Of a stretch of 64,000 nt of DNA, positions 1-9,251 are shown piece by piece. A program made the translations under genes and the position numbers. Source of the stretch: Palsa-504 sp963787645. GTDB taxonomy: Bacteria; Actinomycetota; Actinomycetes; Streptosporangiales; Streptosporangiaceae. Position 1 is the stretch's first letter. Each line of letters opens with the position of its first letter. The notes under the pieces were generated by a model. That model saw only the letters and a program-made list of their open reading frames with translations, did no database searches and was not told the DNA's origin. The DNA lies in NCBI GenBank assembly GCA_963787645.1, contig CAWBDS010000003.1, positions 806,001 to 870,000 on the forward strand, in the 5' to 3' direction.

Positions 1-808
1 GCCGCGGTGTGCCCGGCCCGCGCGGCCCACCACCCGGCGACCGGGTCGCCCGGCCGACCGGCAGGCGTGGCGGTGCTGCCAGCGGGCCGCTTCGGCCGCG
101 GCCCAGGCCCGGGTGGCTCCCGGATCCTGGCCGAGCATGGCCCGCAGCGTGTAGCGCCGCTCGCCGATCCGGTGGCCGAGGCCGGCTTCACCCGCTCCGG
201 CGGCCAGCCGGCGCCGGGTCAGGACCAGGCCGCTGCGGACCGGGGTGGTCAGCAGGCCGGCGAGGTCCTGGTCATCCGTGGCCGGCGGGGGCGCGGCGCG
301 GAGGGCCAGGGGAAGCTGGGGCGCGGCGGGCTGGGCGGCGTACTCGGCGGTTATGGCCTCGCGGGCCAGGTCCGCCCACCCGGTCAGGGCGGGGAGGGCT
401 AGGTCAGTGACGGCGTTCTAGGTAGGCGGGCAGCCAGGGCCATAGGTGTTCGGCGAACAGGCTCTGCCGGGACCGGGTCAGGGCCTGGACCGTGGCGGGC
501 TGGCGCGCCTGGCCGGCCGCCTCGCCAAGGGCGGCGTACAGGGCCAGCAGGGCGGCCAGGTGATCCGGTTCGGCGGGCGGCGGGACCGCGATGGCCCGCC
601 AGAACCCGGCCACCCGGTCGGCGCCCTCGCCGCCGAGCGCGCCTTCTTGGCCTAGGTAGACCGAGGCGTAGGGCGGGCAGTTCAGCACGAAGGCCTCGGT
701 GTGCTCGGCCGCGCCGACCGGATCGAGCCCGAGCGGGCCGGCCACGGCCCGGGCCGCGTCGGGGCTGTCGGCCACCGCGCCCAGGGCCCGCAGCAGTTCC
801 CACCTCAC
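1..808 (-). CDS. TorD/DmsD-type chaperone for the molybdoenzyme, frameshifted, cut by window edge
   Basis: This is the likely cytoplasmic assembly chaperone for the adjacent molybdopterin enzyme. It starts at a GTG overlapping the TGA of the catalytic-subunit gene by four bases (GTGA). The first 134 codons read as an all-helical TorD-type protein (FVLNCPPYASVYLGQEGALG, then FAEHLWPWLPAYLER) and stop at 404. The family's C-terminal half (LALPALTGWADLAREA, then RRYTLRAMLGQDPGATRAWA) continues without a stop to base 1 in another frame. Removing one base near 408-416 restores LERVTDLALPAL, so one inserted base is the simplest explanation. It is either a sequencing indel or a young pseudogene; the 3' end lies outside the window. 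Confidence 0.75.
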
Positions 809-3723
809 TGGTCTGCCCCGGGTAGCGCAAAGGCCGCCGGGCCGGGCTTGAGCGGACGCATCAGCCACCGGGGCCGGCGGGTCCCGTCCGGCGACACGTG
901 CCCGGCGGGCCTGGTCTCCGCCATCCACCGCCGGTAGACCTCGCGCGCCTGGGCCGTGTCGACCGCGATGTCGCCGTGCGCGTCCCCGGCCTGCGCCGGG
1001 CGGACCCGGACCGCCTGGTGCCAGCAGTGCATGCCGGAGATCGGGTCGGGATGGACGGGGAAGGTGAGGTTCTGGTGGACGCCGGTGTCGGACCACCAGA
1101 TCCGCGCCGTGTCCGGATCGGCCGAAGAATATGGCCTAACGGCCTGGGTGGCGTGCATGGCCCAGCCGGTTTGTTCGTGTTTCAGGGCGACGGTGGCCAT
1201 CATCGCGCCCGCCCCGGCCTGCGCCTGCCCGGCCAGCTTCCACCGGCCCATGTGGTGCGAGCACGCGACCACGCCCGGCCTGATGCCCTGGGTGATCCAC
1301 GCCTTGGCCACGAAGTAGCCGATCTCGGTCTCCACCCGGACCAGGTCGCCGGTGCGGGCCACCCCGAACCGGGCCGCGTCCGACGGATGGATCCAGACCG
1401 GGTTGGTGTGCGACAGCTCGTCCAGCCACTTGCTGTTGGCCGACCGGGTGTGGATCTGGGTCGGCAGCCGGAACGTGGACAGCAGGACCACCTGGCCCGG
1501 GTCCAGCCGCGAGGGGTGCACGTGGCTCTGGATGTAGCCGGGGATGGCGTGCTCCGGCCAGCCCCAGGCGGCCAGGGTCGAGGACCAGAACTCCAGCCGC
1601 CCCGACGGGGTCGGAAACCCGCGCCGGACCACCCCGTCGACCAGCACGCCGACGGCACGGCGGCCCTGATCGTCCGGCTCCGGGGCACCGGCCGGCACGA
1701 TGTTGGACGTGGGTGGTGCGGGCGCGGCCGTGTACACCCGGCCCGTCTCGTGCACGGCCACGTCGGCTAGCTCGTCCTCGGGCACTTCCTGCTGGTGCCG
1801 GGCGCCCAGGCCGCGGCTGATCTCGAACGCCCCGTACCGGCGCATCCACTCCAGCGGCGTGCGGCCCTCGGCCGCGGCGCGTTCGGGCAGGCCGGGCACG
1901 GAATGCTCGAACATCCAGCCGTAGTACTCGTCCACGGTGAGCTTGGTGCCGGGCCGGGCCCGGGACTCGTGGTACTGCCGGATGCCCAGGGCGCCGTCCG
2001 GATCGATCCGCCAGGACAGCTCGATCCAGAACTCGTTCTCCTCCCACACCTCCCCCGGGTTGACCGCCCGGGTGTCGTCGACGGGCTCGCCGAGCCGCTC
2101 GCGGGCCGCGCGCAGCACCGGCTGGCGCAACGCGACCCACTGCCCGTCGTACTGCTCGTAGGAGTGGGTGTCGTGCCGTTCGCTGCCGTGCCCCATGGGC
2201 AGCACGTAGTCGGCGAAGTAGGCGGACTCGTTCCAGGTCGGGGTCAGCGCGACGAAGCAGCCGACCTTCTGCTCGTCGGTGAGCACCTCCATCCAGCTCA
2301 GCCCGTCCGGGTTGGTCCACACCGGGTTGTAGACCCGGATGAAGTAGGTGTCCAGCTTGCCCCGGCCGTCCTTGAGCAGGTGCGGGAGCAGGAAGCTCAG
2401 CTCGTTCTGGGCCAGCGGGAACTCCGGCGGCCAGGACAGGTCCTGCCAGACGCCCGGGTGCGGCGGCACGTGGATGGGCCGGGGCACGAACTTGTTCCAG
2501 GCGTTGGGGAACGTGCCGCCTTCGGTGGCCACCGCGCCCAGCAGCGCGGAGATCAGGAACAGGGTCCGGGACACCTGCCAGCCGCCCAGGTTCCCGGCCG
2601 CGGCTGACCGCCACGAGTGGCAGGCGAACCGCGTCCCGGCGCCCGCGACCACCTCGGCGACCTCGGCCAGCACGGTCGGTTCGATTCCGGACTCGGCGGC
2701 CGCGTAGTCGAAGGTGAAGTCCTGGTAGAGCCCGCTGAGCACGGCTTGGAACGCCTCGAAGGTGCGCGGCAGCCCGGGATGGCACTCGGTCAGGTACTCC
2801 TGCCAGTTCCACCAGCGCCGGACGAACCCGGCGTCGTAGCGCCCGGTCTGGATCAGGTGGTTGGCGATGGCCAGGTTGATGGCGGCCTCGCTGCCCGGCT
2901 GCGGGGACAGCCAGTAGTCGGCGTGCGTGGCCGTATTGGACAGCCGGGTGTCCAGCACGATGACCTTGGCCCCGTTCTCGCGGGCCTGGGTGATCCGCTG
3001 GGCATGCGGGTTGAAGTAGTGCCCGGCCTCCAGATGCGCGCTGATCAGGTAGATGACCTTGGCGTGCGCGTGGTCGGGGCTGGGCCGGTCGATGCCCATC
3101 CAGAACTGGAACCCGGTGCGGCCGCCGCTGGAGCACACGTTGGTGTGCGAGTTATGCCCGTCCACGCCCCAGCTGGCCAGCACCCGCTCGGTGAACCCGT
3201 CCTCGCCGGGGCGCCCGATGTGCACCATGATCTCGTTCTGGCGATCCTCGGTGAGCGCCTTCCTGATCCGGGCGGCCAGCGCGTTCAGGGCCTCGTCCCA
3301 GCCGATCCGCTCCCAGCGGCCCTCGCCGCGGCGCCCGGCGCGCTTCATCGGGTACAGCACCCGGTCCGGGTCGGTGACCTGGTTGATGGTGGCCGGCCCC
3401 TTGGCGCAGTTGCGGCCGCGGGAGCCGGGGTGCTCGGGGTTGCCCTCGAACTTGCGGACCTGCCCGGTGTCGCGGTCCACGTAGGCCAGCAGCCCGCAGG
3501 CCGACTCGCAGTTGAAGCACGTGGTCGGGATCAGCATGTAGTGCTTTTCCTCCCGCCGCGGCCAGGCCCGGGAGGACAGCTCGACCCAGTCGTCCCAGCG
3601 TTCCTTGGGCGGGAAGGCGGCCAGGTGCACCCGGCTCGCGCCGGGATAGAACGTCTCGCCCCGGGCTTCGGCCTCGGCGCGCGCCGCCGAGACGCGGTGG
3701 GCCAGCTTGGCCAGGTCCGGCAA
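805..3723 (-). CDS. Molybdopterin-dependent oxidoreductase, catalytic subunit
   Basis: Large Mo/W-bisMGD oxidoreductase of the DMSO-reductase superfamily, about 972 residues. Cys69, Cys72, Cys76 and Cys106 (TTCFNCESACG ... RNCAKG) form the N-terminal 4Fe-4S site. Cys197 in HTNVCSSGGRTG sits where the Mo-ligating residue is expected. The molybdopterin-dinucleotide-binding domain is C-terminal (from about FRLPTQIHTRSANSKWL). No twin-arginine signal is visible, so a cytoplasmic-facing enzyme is likely. I chose TTG at 3723 because AAGGAGG lies just upstream, although the spacing is short (about 4 bases). It follows the FeS/NrfD gene by 13 bases. The substrate is not evident; formate-, sulfur- or arsenic-type chemistry are all possible. 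Confidence 0.85.
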   Translation of the reverse strand: MPDLAKLAHRVSAARAEAEARGETFYPGASRVHLAAFPPKERWDDWVELSSRAWPRREEKHYMLIPTTCFNCESACGLLAYVDRDTGQVRKFEGNPEHPGSRGRNCAKGPATINQVTDPDRVLYPMKRAGRRGEGRWERIGWDEALNALAARIRKALTEDRQNEIMVHIGRPGEDGFTERVLASWGVDGHNSHTNVCSSGGRTGFQFWMGIDRPSPDHAHAKVIYLISAHLEAGHYFNPHAQRITQARENGAKVIVLDTRLSNTATHADYWLSPQPGSEAAINLAIANHLIQTGRYDAGFVRRWWNWQEYLTECHPGLPRTFEAFQAVLSGLYQDFTFDYAAAESGIEPTVLAEVAEVVAGAGTRFACHSWRSAAAGNLGGWQVSRTLFLISALLGAVATEGGTFPNAWNKFVPRPIHVPPHPGVWQDLSWPPEFPLAQNELSFLLPHLLKDGRGKLDTYFIRVYNPVWTNPDGLSWMEVLTDEQKVGCFVALTPTWNESAYFADYVLPMGHGSERHDTHSYEQYDGQWVALRQPVLRAARERLGEPVDDTRAVNPGEVWEENEFWIELSWRIDPDGALGIRQYHESRARPGTKLTVDEYYGWMFEHSVPGLPERAAAEGRTPLEWMRRYGAFEISRGLGARHQQEVPEDELADVAVHETGRVYTAAPAPPTSNIVPAGAPEPDDQGRRAVGVLVDGVVRRGFPTPSGRLEFWSSTLAAWGWPEHAIPGYIQSHVHPSRLDPGQVVLLSTFRLPTQIHTRSANSKWLDELSHTNPVWIHPSDAARFGVARTGDLVRVETEIGYFVAKAWITQGIRPGVVACSHHMGRWKLAGQAQAGAGAMMATVALKHEQTGWAMHATQAVRPYSSADPDTARIWWSDTGVHQNLTFPVHPDPISGMHCWHQAVRVRPAQAGDAHGDIAVDTAQAREVYRRWMAETRPAGHVSPDGTRRPRWLMRPLKPGPAAFALPGADQ

Positions 3724-3736
3724 ACGGCCTCCTTGG

Positions 3737-5254
3737 TTAGGCAAGCGGGACCGACTGGCCGGCTTGCACGTAGGCGTGCTCGTGGGCCAGCAGGCCGGCC
3801 AGGGCGAACGGCACGGCCACGGCACCGGCCCACGGCGCGCAGATCGCCACCGCGACCGCGGCCAGCCCCGGCCAGAACCAGCGAGCGTACCGGCCCCGGG
3901 TCATGGCCGCCGCGGCCAGGTGGGCGTGTTCGGTCGGATGGGTCACGGTGATCTCCCCCAGGACCAGCAGCACGTGCGTGCCGGCCGCGGCGGCCAGCAG
4001 CACCTCCGCGGCGGTCACCGCGGACCGCGGCCCGAGCCACGGGGCGAAGGCGAGCGTCGCGGCCGCCCCGGCCAGCACCGCCTGCACGGCCAGGTGCGGG
4101 GCCAGCAGCGGGCTCTGCCACAGGTCCCGCGCCTTGGCCTGGGCGAACAGGTACGCGGTGTAGCAAGCGGTGGCCAGGGCCAGCGGCACCGCGAACCCGG
4201 CGGCCACCTGCCGCAGCCCGGTCACGTCGACCAGCGACCCGAGCAGGTACAGCGCGCAGGCGGCGCCGTAGCCGCCGATGATGAACGACCCGCGCACCAG
4301 CCAGCTACGCCAGTGGTGCCTGGTGAAGATGAGATAAAAGCGCCAGGGGTGGCGAAGGTCCCAGATGAGCAGGATCCCGGTCAGGGACAGGAAGCTTAGG
4401 GCCACCGCGGGCGCGGCCCAGCGGGCCAGCGAGTCGGCCCAGGACAGCCGGCCGGCCAGGATGAGCAGCACCGGGACCAGCAGGCCGCCCGCGGCCAGCC
4501 CCTTGGTCCAGGTGTAGAGGCTGACCCGCCAGCCCCACGGCGCGTGGTGGCCGACGTCGTAGGCCAGCAGCGCCTCGGCGCTGGAGCTGGGCGTGCCGGG
4601 ATGCCCGGCGGCGACGTGACCGGGGTCGTGGTCGCCCCCCTGGGTGGCCCAGGCGAACAGCCCGCCGTCCGGGCGGCGGGCGGCGAGCGGATCCAGCGTG
4701 GCCTGGTGCGCGCCCTTGTAGAACAGGCCGGGTCTGGTGCCCTTCTCCGGCCGGCGGACCGTCACGGGCTCGCGGTTGACGATTTCGGACACCCGGGAGC
4801 CCGGGTCGTTCAGGTCACCGACCAAAATGGCCTCGGTCGGGCATACCGTGACGCAGGCCGGCTCCAGTCCGATCTCCAGCCGGTGGGCGCACAGGTTGCA
4901 CTTCTCGGCCGAGTTGTCCTCGGGGTTGATGAAGATCGCGTCGTAGGGGCAGGCCGCGATGCAGGCCTTGCAGCCGATGCAGATCTCCTTGTCGAAGTCC
5001 ACGATGCCGTCCGGGCGCCGGTACATGGCCTGCGTCGGGCAGGCGGCCACGCAGGGCGCGTCCGCGCACTGGTTGCACCGGGTCACCTGGAACGCCCGGC
5101 GGACCTGCGGGAAGATGCCGACCTCGACCGCCTTGACGTAGGTGCGGGTGACGCCGAGCGGAACCTCGTTCTCGCTCTTGCACGCGGTCGTGCAGGCATG
5201 GCAGCCGATGCACCGGTCCTGGTCGATCACCTTGATCCAGCGTTCGTCCGCCAT
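3737..5254 (-). CDS. Fused ferredoxin-like 4Fe-4S and NrfD-type membrane subunit
   Basis: A 505-residue fusion that carries electrons between the molybdoenzyme and the quinone pool. Residues 1 to about 200 contain four ferredoxin-type cysteine groups (CIGCHACTTAC, CNQCADAPCVAAC, CIGCKACIAAC, CNLCAHRLEIGLEPACVTVC), the DmsB/NrfC pattern of four clusters. After a linker, residues about 245-500 form roughly eight to nine hydrophobic segments typical of NrfD/PsrC quinol-interacting anchors. In many bacteria these are two genes; here one frame covers both with no break. It is the first gene of the operon, with the catalytic subunit and chaperone following on the same strand. Confidence 0.87.
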   Translation of the reverse strand: MADERWIKVIDQDRCIGCHACTTACKSENEVPLGVTRTYVKAVEVGIFPQVRRAFQVTRCNQCADAPCVAACPTQAMYRRPDGIVDFDKEICIGCKACIAACPYDAIFINPEDNSAEKCNLCAHRLEIGLEPACVTVCPTEAILVGDLNDPGSRVSEIVNREPVTVRRPEKGTRPGLFYKGAHQATLDPLAARRPDGGLFAWATQGGDHDPGHVAAGHPGTPSSSAEALLAYDVGHHAPWGWRVSLYTWTKGLAAGGLLVPVLLILAGRLSWADSLARWAAPAVALSFLSLTGILLIWDLRHPWRFYLIFTRHHWRSWLVRGSFIIGGYGAACALYLLGSLVDVTGLRQVAAGFAVPLALATACYTAYLFAQAKARDLWQSPLLAPHLAVQAVLAGAAATLAFAPWLGPRSAVTAAEVLLAAAAGTHVLLVLGEITVTHPTEHAHLAAAAMTRGRYARWFWPGLAAVAVAICAPWAGAVAVPFALAGLLAHEHAYVQAGQSVPLA

Positions 5255-5360
5255 GCCCGTAGCCTACGGCGGCCGGTCCTGAACTCGGGATCTGGGTTTA
5301 GCCGGGCGTTTCGCTGGTAGCCGCACAGAGTCCTGCCGGACGAGATGAAAGGTGACACAG

Positions 5361-5666
5361 ATGCTGGTACTGACCGAGGCGGCCGCCGAGGTCGTGAAGT
5401 CCCTGACCGCCACCCCGGACGCCCCGCAGGGCTCCGGCCTGCGGATCGCATCCGCGGGCGCGGACTCGGCGGACCCGGGCGCGCTGCGGGTCTCGGCCGC
5501 GCCGGGACCGGTCGCGGACGACCAGGTCATCGAGACCGCCGGGGCGCACATCTACGTCGAGCCGCAGGCCGCGGCCTACCTCGACGACAAGGTGCTCGAC
5601 GCTCAGGTCGACCCCGAGGGTAAGGCCCGCTTCTCCCTGGGCATGCAGAACCCCACCTCGGCTTAG
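5361..5666 (+). CDS. HesB/IscA-like Fe-S assembly family protein
   Basis: A 101-residue protein beginning MLVLTEAAAEVVKSLT, the usual opening of the HesB/IscA fold. The family's three conserved cysteines are absent (there is no Cys at all), so it is a non-canonical member and may not carry a cluster itself. I chose ATG 5361 because GAAAGG lies about nine bases upstream; an in-frame GTG at 5352 adds only three residues. It is divergent from the Fe-S-rich oxidoreductase operon, which suggests a related role, but that is inference. A strong hairpin follows its stop. Confidence 0.72.
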   Translation: MLVLTEAAAEVVKSLTATPDAPQGSGLRIASAGADSADPGALRVSAAPGPVADDQVIETAGAHIYVEPQAAAYLDDKVLDAQVDPEGKARFSLGMQNPTSA

Positions 5667-5678
5667 CCGGGCGTGCTT

Positions 5679-5725
5679 GGCCCGCGCAGCGCTATCCCCC
5701 GCCGGCGCTGCGCGGGCCTTCCCTT
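5679..5725 (+). terminator. Stem-loop terminator after the HesB-like gene
   Basis: Perfect 14-bp inverted repeat (5679-5692 and 5705-5718, arm ggcccgcgcagcgc) around a 12-base loop, followed by ttcccttatct. It starts 13 bases after the stop codon and fits an intrinsic-type terminator of a GC-rich genome, with only a weak T-rich tail. Confidence 0.75.
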
Positions 5726-5805
5726 ATCTCATACCGCTTATCTCATACCGCGAGCCGGCCCGTGGGCTGATGCGCGGCGGGCCGGTGCTTCGTACCGTCA
5801 GGGCC

Positions 5806-6357
5806 ATGCGCGCGATCGATGCCATCGTCGGAATCGGCTGGATCATCTTCTGGGCCTACTGGCTGGTGATGGCGTTCACCGCCAAGGCGGACCAGTCGGC
5901 GTGGAAACGGTGGGCCGCGGTCCGGGTCGGGCTCATCCTGATCGTCTGGGTGGTAATCCGGCACCCGGGCTTCCGCGCCGCCGGGCGGGCGACCGCGAAT
6001 CCGTGGCTGCTCGGCACCGGCCTGGCCCTGTTCGGCCTGGGCCTGGCCCTCGCGGTCTGGGCCCGGGTGTACCTGGGCCACAACTGGGGCATGCCGATGT
6101 CCCGGAAGGCCGACCCGGAACTGGTCACGACCGGCCCCTACCGCAAGGTCCGCCACCCCATCTACAGCGGCATCATCGCGGCCATGGCCGGCACGGCGAT
6201 CGCGATCAGCTGGTACTGGCTGGTCGCGGTCGTGGTGCTCGGGGCCTACTTCCTGGCCAGCGCGGTCGTCGAGGAGCGCACCATGGCCCGGCTGTTCCCG
6301 GTCGCCTACCCGCCGTACCAGCGGGCCACCAAGATGCTCATCCCGTACCTCCTGTGA
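5806..6357 (+). CDS. Isoprenylcysteine carboxyl methyltransferase-like membrane protein
   Basis: A 183-residue integral membrane protein with about five hydrophobic segments. Near the C-terminus it carries the phospholipid/isoprenylcysteine methyltransferase signature: LVTTGPYRKVRHPIYSGI, then VVEERTMARLFPVAYPPYQ, which holds the Glu and Arg of the SAM-binding pocket. The bacterial substrate is unknown; members methylate lipids or small molecules. ATG 5806 begins the hydrophobic N-terminus (MRAIDAIVGIGWIIF). Its last 20 bases overlap the 3' end of the convergent MFS gene. Confidence 0.8.
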   Translation: MRAIDAIVGIGWIIFWAYWLVMAFTAKADQSAWKRWAAVRVGLILIVWVVIRHPGFRAAGRATANPWLLGTGLALFGLGLALAVWARVYLGHNWGMPMSRKADPELVTTGPYRKVRHPIYSGIIAAMAGTAIAISWYWLVAVVVLGAYFLASAVVEERTMARLFPVAYPPYQRATKMLIPYLL

Positions 6358-7513
6358 CCGCGATCCGCGCGAGGCTGAGGGTGGCCAGGCACGCGGCGGC
6401 GAGCACCGCGTAGGGGACCAGGTTGGTGGTGGCCTGGGCCAGGGCGCCGCTGCCGGAGGCAGCCACCGCCTGGCCCGCGGCCCAGGCCAGGTTGGCCAGG
6501 CCGAAGCCGAGCCCTTGGTCGAGGTGCTGGCGCTCGGCGCCCTCGCTGACCAGCGTCATGGCCGGGGTGAACAAGGTGCCGAAGAACGGCATGCCGATGA
6601 TCAGCACCGGGACGAGCACCCAGCGCGCGGCCAGCGTGGGCGCCAGCAGGCTGATCGCCACCGTGCCGGCCAGCGAGCACCTGATCGGCACGATGGGGCC
6701 CCGCCGGTCGGCCAGCCGCCCCACGAGGGGGGACAGGGCCGCCTCGAGCCCGGCCGCGGCCAGGAACGTGGCCGCGATGACCAGCGCCGTGACCCCCAGG
6801 CGGGCCAGCCGCAGCGGGGCGAGCACGTCGATCACCCCGAAGGCCAGGCCGGGCAGCACGGTCAGCCACAGCCCGAGGCGGAACCTTTTGTCGCGGACCG
6901 CGGTGAACGCTTCCCGCAGCCCCTGCGGGACCGCCGCGCGCGGGGCCGGCACGACGAACGCGACCGCCATCAAGATCCCGCCCGCCACCGCGGCGCTGGC
7001 GAACGCGGGCCCGGTCCCGATCTCGTCGGCGATCGCGCCCACGACCGGCCCGAACAGCGCCCCGCCCACCGCGGCGCCCATGGCCGTGCCGATCAGCTCG
7101 CCGCGCCGGTCCGGCGGTGCCTCGGTGGCCAGCCAGGCCAGGCCTCCGGCCCAGGTGCACGCGCCGCCCAGGCCCTGCACGAACCGGGCCGAATCCAAGA
7201 TGGCGGCCGTCGAGGCGAACCCGAAGACCAGCGTCGAGACACCCATGAGGGCCAGCCCGACCAGCACCGTTTTCCGGTAGCCCAGGTGCCCGGTGAGCAG
7301 CCCGCCCGGCAGCGCCCCGATCAAGGTGCCCAGCGGATATCCCGCGACCAGGATCCCCGCGCCCGCCTTGGTCAGGTGGGCCACGTGCGTGTAGTGCGGC
7401 AGCAGCGGCGTCAGCGCGGTGAAGAACAGCGTGTCAACCAGCGCGAGCGCGCACACGAACCACAGCAGTGTCTTCAGCGGCCGGGCCTGCGGCGGCCGGG
7501 CCTGCGGGCTCAC
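6338..7513 (-). CDS. MFS transporter
   Basis: A 391-residue major facilitator with 12 predicted membrane segments. An MFS motif-A-like loop follows TM2 (GHLGYRKTVLVG), with a counterpart between the halves (GRLADRRGPIV). It starts at GTG 7513, overlapping the stop of the upstream small gene by four bases (GTGA), so it is translationally coupled. The order permease, small acidic protein, MFS suggests uptake and efflux of related compounds. The substrate is not deducible. Confidence 0.85.
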   Translation of the reverse strand: MSPQARPPQARPLKTLLWFVCALALVDTLFFTALTPLLPHYTHVAHLTKAGAGILVAGYPLGTLIGALPGGLLTGHLGYRKTVLVGLALMGVSTLVFGFASTAAILDSARFVQGLGGACTWAGGLAWLATEAPPDRRGELIGTAMGAAVGGALFGPVVGAIADEIGTGPAFASAAVAGGILMAVAFVVPAPRAAVPQGLREAFTAVRDKRFRLGLWLTVLPGLAFGVIDVLAPLRLARLGVTALVIAATFLAAAGLEAALSPLVGRLADRRGPIVPIRCSLAGTVAISLLAPTLAARWVLVPVLIIGMPFFGTLFTPAMTLVSEGAERQHLDQGLGFGLANLAWAAGQAVAASGSGALAQATTNLVPYAVLAAACLATLSLARIAVTGGTG

Positions 7514-7650
7514 TGATCCCAGTGCGGCGGGCGGTCCCGGCGCAGCCGGTCGTCATCGTCCGGCTCGGGCGCCTCACCCCAGCCGATGCCGGCCTCTTCG
7601 TCGCTGTGTTCCGGCACTGCCGGCTGGTCGTCCTCGGGGTCAGGTGGCAT
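7510..7650 (-). CDS. Small acidic protein between two transporter genes
   Basis: A 46-residue protein rich in Asp, Glu and Pro (MPPDPEDDQPAVPEHSDEEA, ending DDDDRLRRDRPPHWDQ). The acidic stretch and closing RPPHW string recur in small uncharacterised actinobacterial proteins as I recall them. It starts 8 bases after the permease stop and ends in a GTGA overlap with the MFS gene, which supports real translation. No domain is recognised. Confidence 0.62.
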   Translation of the reverse strand: MPPDPEDDQPAVPEHSDEEAGIGWGEAPEPDDDDRLRRDRPPHWDQ

Positions 7651-7657
7651 GACCCCA

Positions 7658-9169
7658 TCATCTCGGGGTCTGGCCGGTCCTGCCATCTGGGTGGGTCGCG
7701 GCCTGGACGTGCTCGCGTTCGGCGGGGGTCTGCTCGGTGAAGACCCGGCGGGTCTCGGCGATGCGGGAGCGGTCCCGGACACCGAAGTAGCCGAGCAGGA
7801 TCAGGCCGAGGACCATCCAGGCCAGGCAGATGAGCGGGGCCAGGTTGGCGGGCCAGGTCAGGCCGGTGATACCCAGGTGGGCGAAGTCGACCCCGAACGC
7901 GGCCAGCAGCACCGGGACCAGGGCCAGCGCGCCGATCAGCGGGACGGCCAGGTGCAGCAGGACGTTGAAGTGCCGGCGCTGGGCGCGCAGGTAGTACGCG
8001 ATGCAGCTGACGCAGGTCAGGATGTAGATGGCCACGATCAAGATGGTGGAGATGGTGCCCTGCAGGACCAGCGCGTTGAGCGGGCCATGCAGGGCGAAGC
8101 CCAGGATGACCAGGTAGGCCAGGGCGAATACGGCCTGGACGTGCACCGCCCAGGTGGGGGTCTTGAATCGCTCGTTGACCTGAGTGAACACGCGCGGCAG
8201 CAGGCCGATGCGGCCCATCGCGTAACCGACCCGGGTGGTGGCCGTCGAGCTCGCGTTGGATCCGGCGATACCGCTGTTGACCAGGGCGATCACCACGGCG
8301 ATGAAGCCCAGGCCCCAGACTTTGTTAGCCAGCCCGGTCCACGGGTCGTCGGCGTTGAAGGACAGGAAGCTGCCCATGTGGTGCGGGCCCCAGTAGACGG
8401 TCGCGGCGTAGTAGCAGATCAGGTAGAACACGCCTATGGCCAGGCAGGACAGGACCACGGCGCGCGGGATGGTCCGGTGCGGATCGCGGGCCTCCTCGCC
8501 GAGCGGCGCGGCCGCCTCGAAGCCGATGATGCCGAACACCGCGTACAGCACGCCCGGGATCACCGAACCCCAGCCCTTGGCGTTGCCGGTGTGCACGGCG
8601 AACACCGACAGCGTGTTGTGCCCCCCGGCCGCGACGATGAGCGTGATGGCCAAGGCCAGGAAGACCAGCAGCTCGAACGACCCGAGGATGACGCCCGCCG
8701 AACTGGACAGCCGTACCCCCCGGTAGACCAGGTACCAGGTCATCACCGCGGCCACCGCCCCGAACGGGGCCCAGGTCCAGGTGGGCCAGCCTAGGTTGGT
8801 GTGCAGCACGCCGGAGATCACGTTGCCGAGGATCAAGAACCCGCCCGGGGCGACGATGACCTCGGCCAGGATGAACGCCCAGCCGACCAGGAAGCCGGTC
8901 ACCGAGCCCAGGCCCTGGGCGTTGTAGGTGTACAGGCCGCCCGCCGACGGCAGGTGCTTAGCCAGCTGGCCGATGGACACGGCGACCAGCATCAGCACGG
9001 CCAAGCCGAGCAGCACGGCCAGCGGGGTGCTGCCGCCCGCGTATGGCGCGGCGAACAAGATGGAGAACGCGACGGCCGCGCCGGGGGCCATGTTGGTGAC
9101 GGACATGAACAAGACGGACATCAGGCCAACGGCGTCGCGCTGCAGGCCGGTTCCGGAGGTTCGGGCCAT
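7658..9169 (-). CDS. APC-family amino acid permease
   Basis: A 503-residue amino acid/polyamine/organocation permease with 12 membrane segments. The N-terminal substrate-site signature is present (SVTNMAPGAAVAFSILFAAP, TM1), as are GFEAAAPLGEEARDPHRTIP before TM7 and the RVGYAMGRIGLLPRVF loop. A hydrophilic 40-residue tail follows TM12. It is the first gene of a three-gene operon with the small acidic protein and the MFS transporter. No Shine-Dalgarno is obvious before ATG 9169. Specificity is unknown. Confidence 0.87.
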   Translation of the reverse strand: MARTSGTGLQRDAVGLMSVLFMSVTNMAPGAAVAFSILFAAPYAGGSTPLAVLLGLAVLMLVAVSIGQLAKHLPSAGGLYTYNAQGLGSVTGFLVGWAFILAEVIVAPGGFLILGNVISGVLHTNLGWPTWTWAPFGAVAAVMTWYLVYRGVRLSSSAGVILGSFELLVFLALAITLIVAAGGHNTLSVFAVHTGNAKGWGSVIPGVLYAVFGIIGFEAAAPLGEEARDPHRTIPRAVVLSCLAIGVFYLICYYAATVYWGPHHMGSFLSFNADDPWTGLANKVWGLGFIAVVIALVNSGIAGSNASSTATTRVGYAMGRIGLLPRVFTQVNERFKTPTWAVHVQAVFALAYLVILGFALHGPLNALVLQGTISTILIVAIYILTCVSCIAYYLRAQRRHFNVLLHLAVPLIGALALVPVLLAAFGVDFAHLGITGLTWPANLAPLICLAWMVLGLILLGYFGVRDRSRIAETRRVFTEQTPAEREHVQAATHPDGRTGQTPR

Positions 9170-9251
9170 TAAGGGCCACTATCCGGGAGCGCGGCCGGCA
9201 AACCGCAGGAGCCGTCTTTTCCCGGGCCGTCCCTGGCTGGCGTTGCGTAAC

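Noticed and set aside
2617..3951. Long open frame on the plus strand opposite the molybdoenzyme
   Set aside because: Gly/Arg/Gln/His-rich composition and codon-position bias mark it as the antisense shadow of the conserved gene.
7586..8794. 402-codon plus-strand frame opposite the APC permease
   Set aside because: Composition is that of an antisense frame; the permease has clear membrane helices and motifs.
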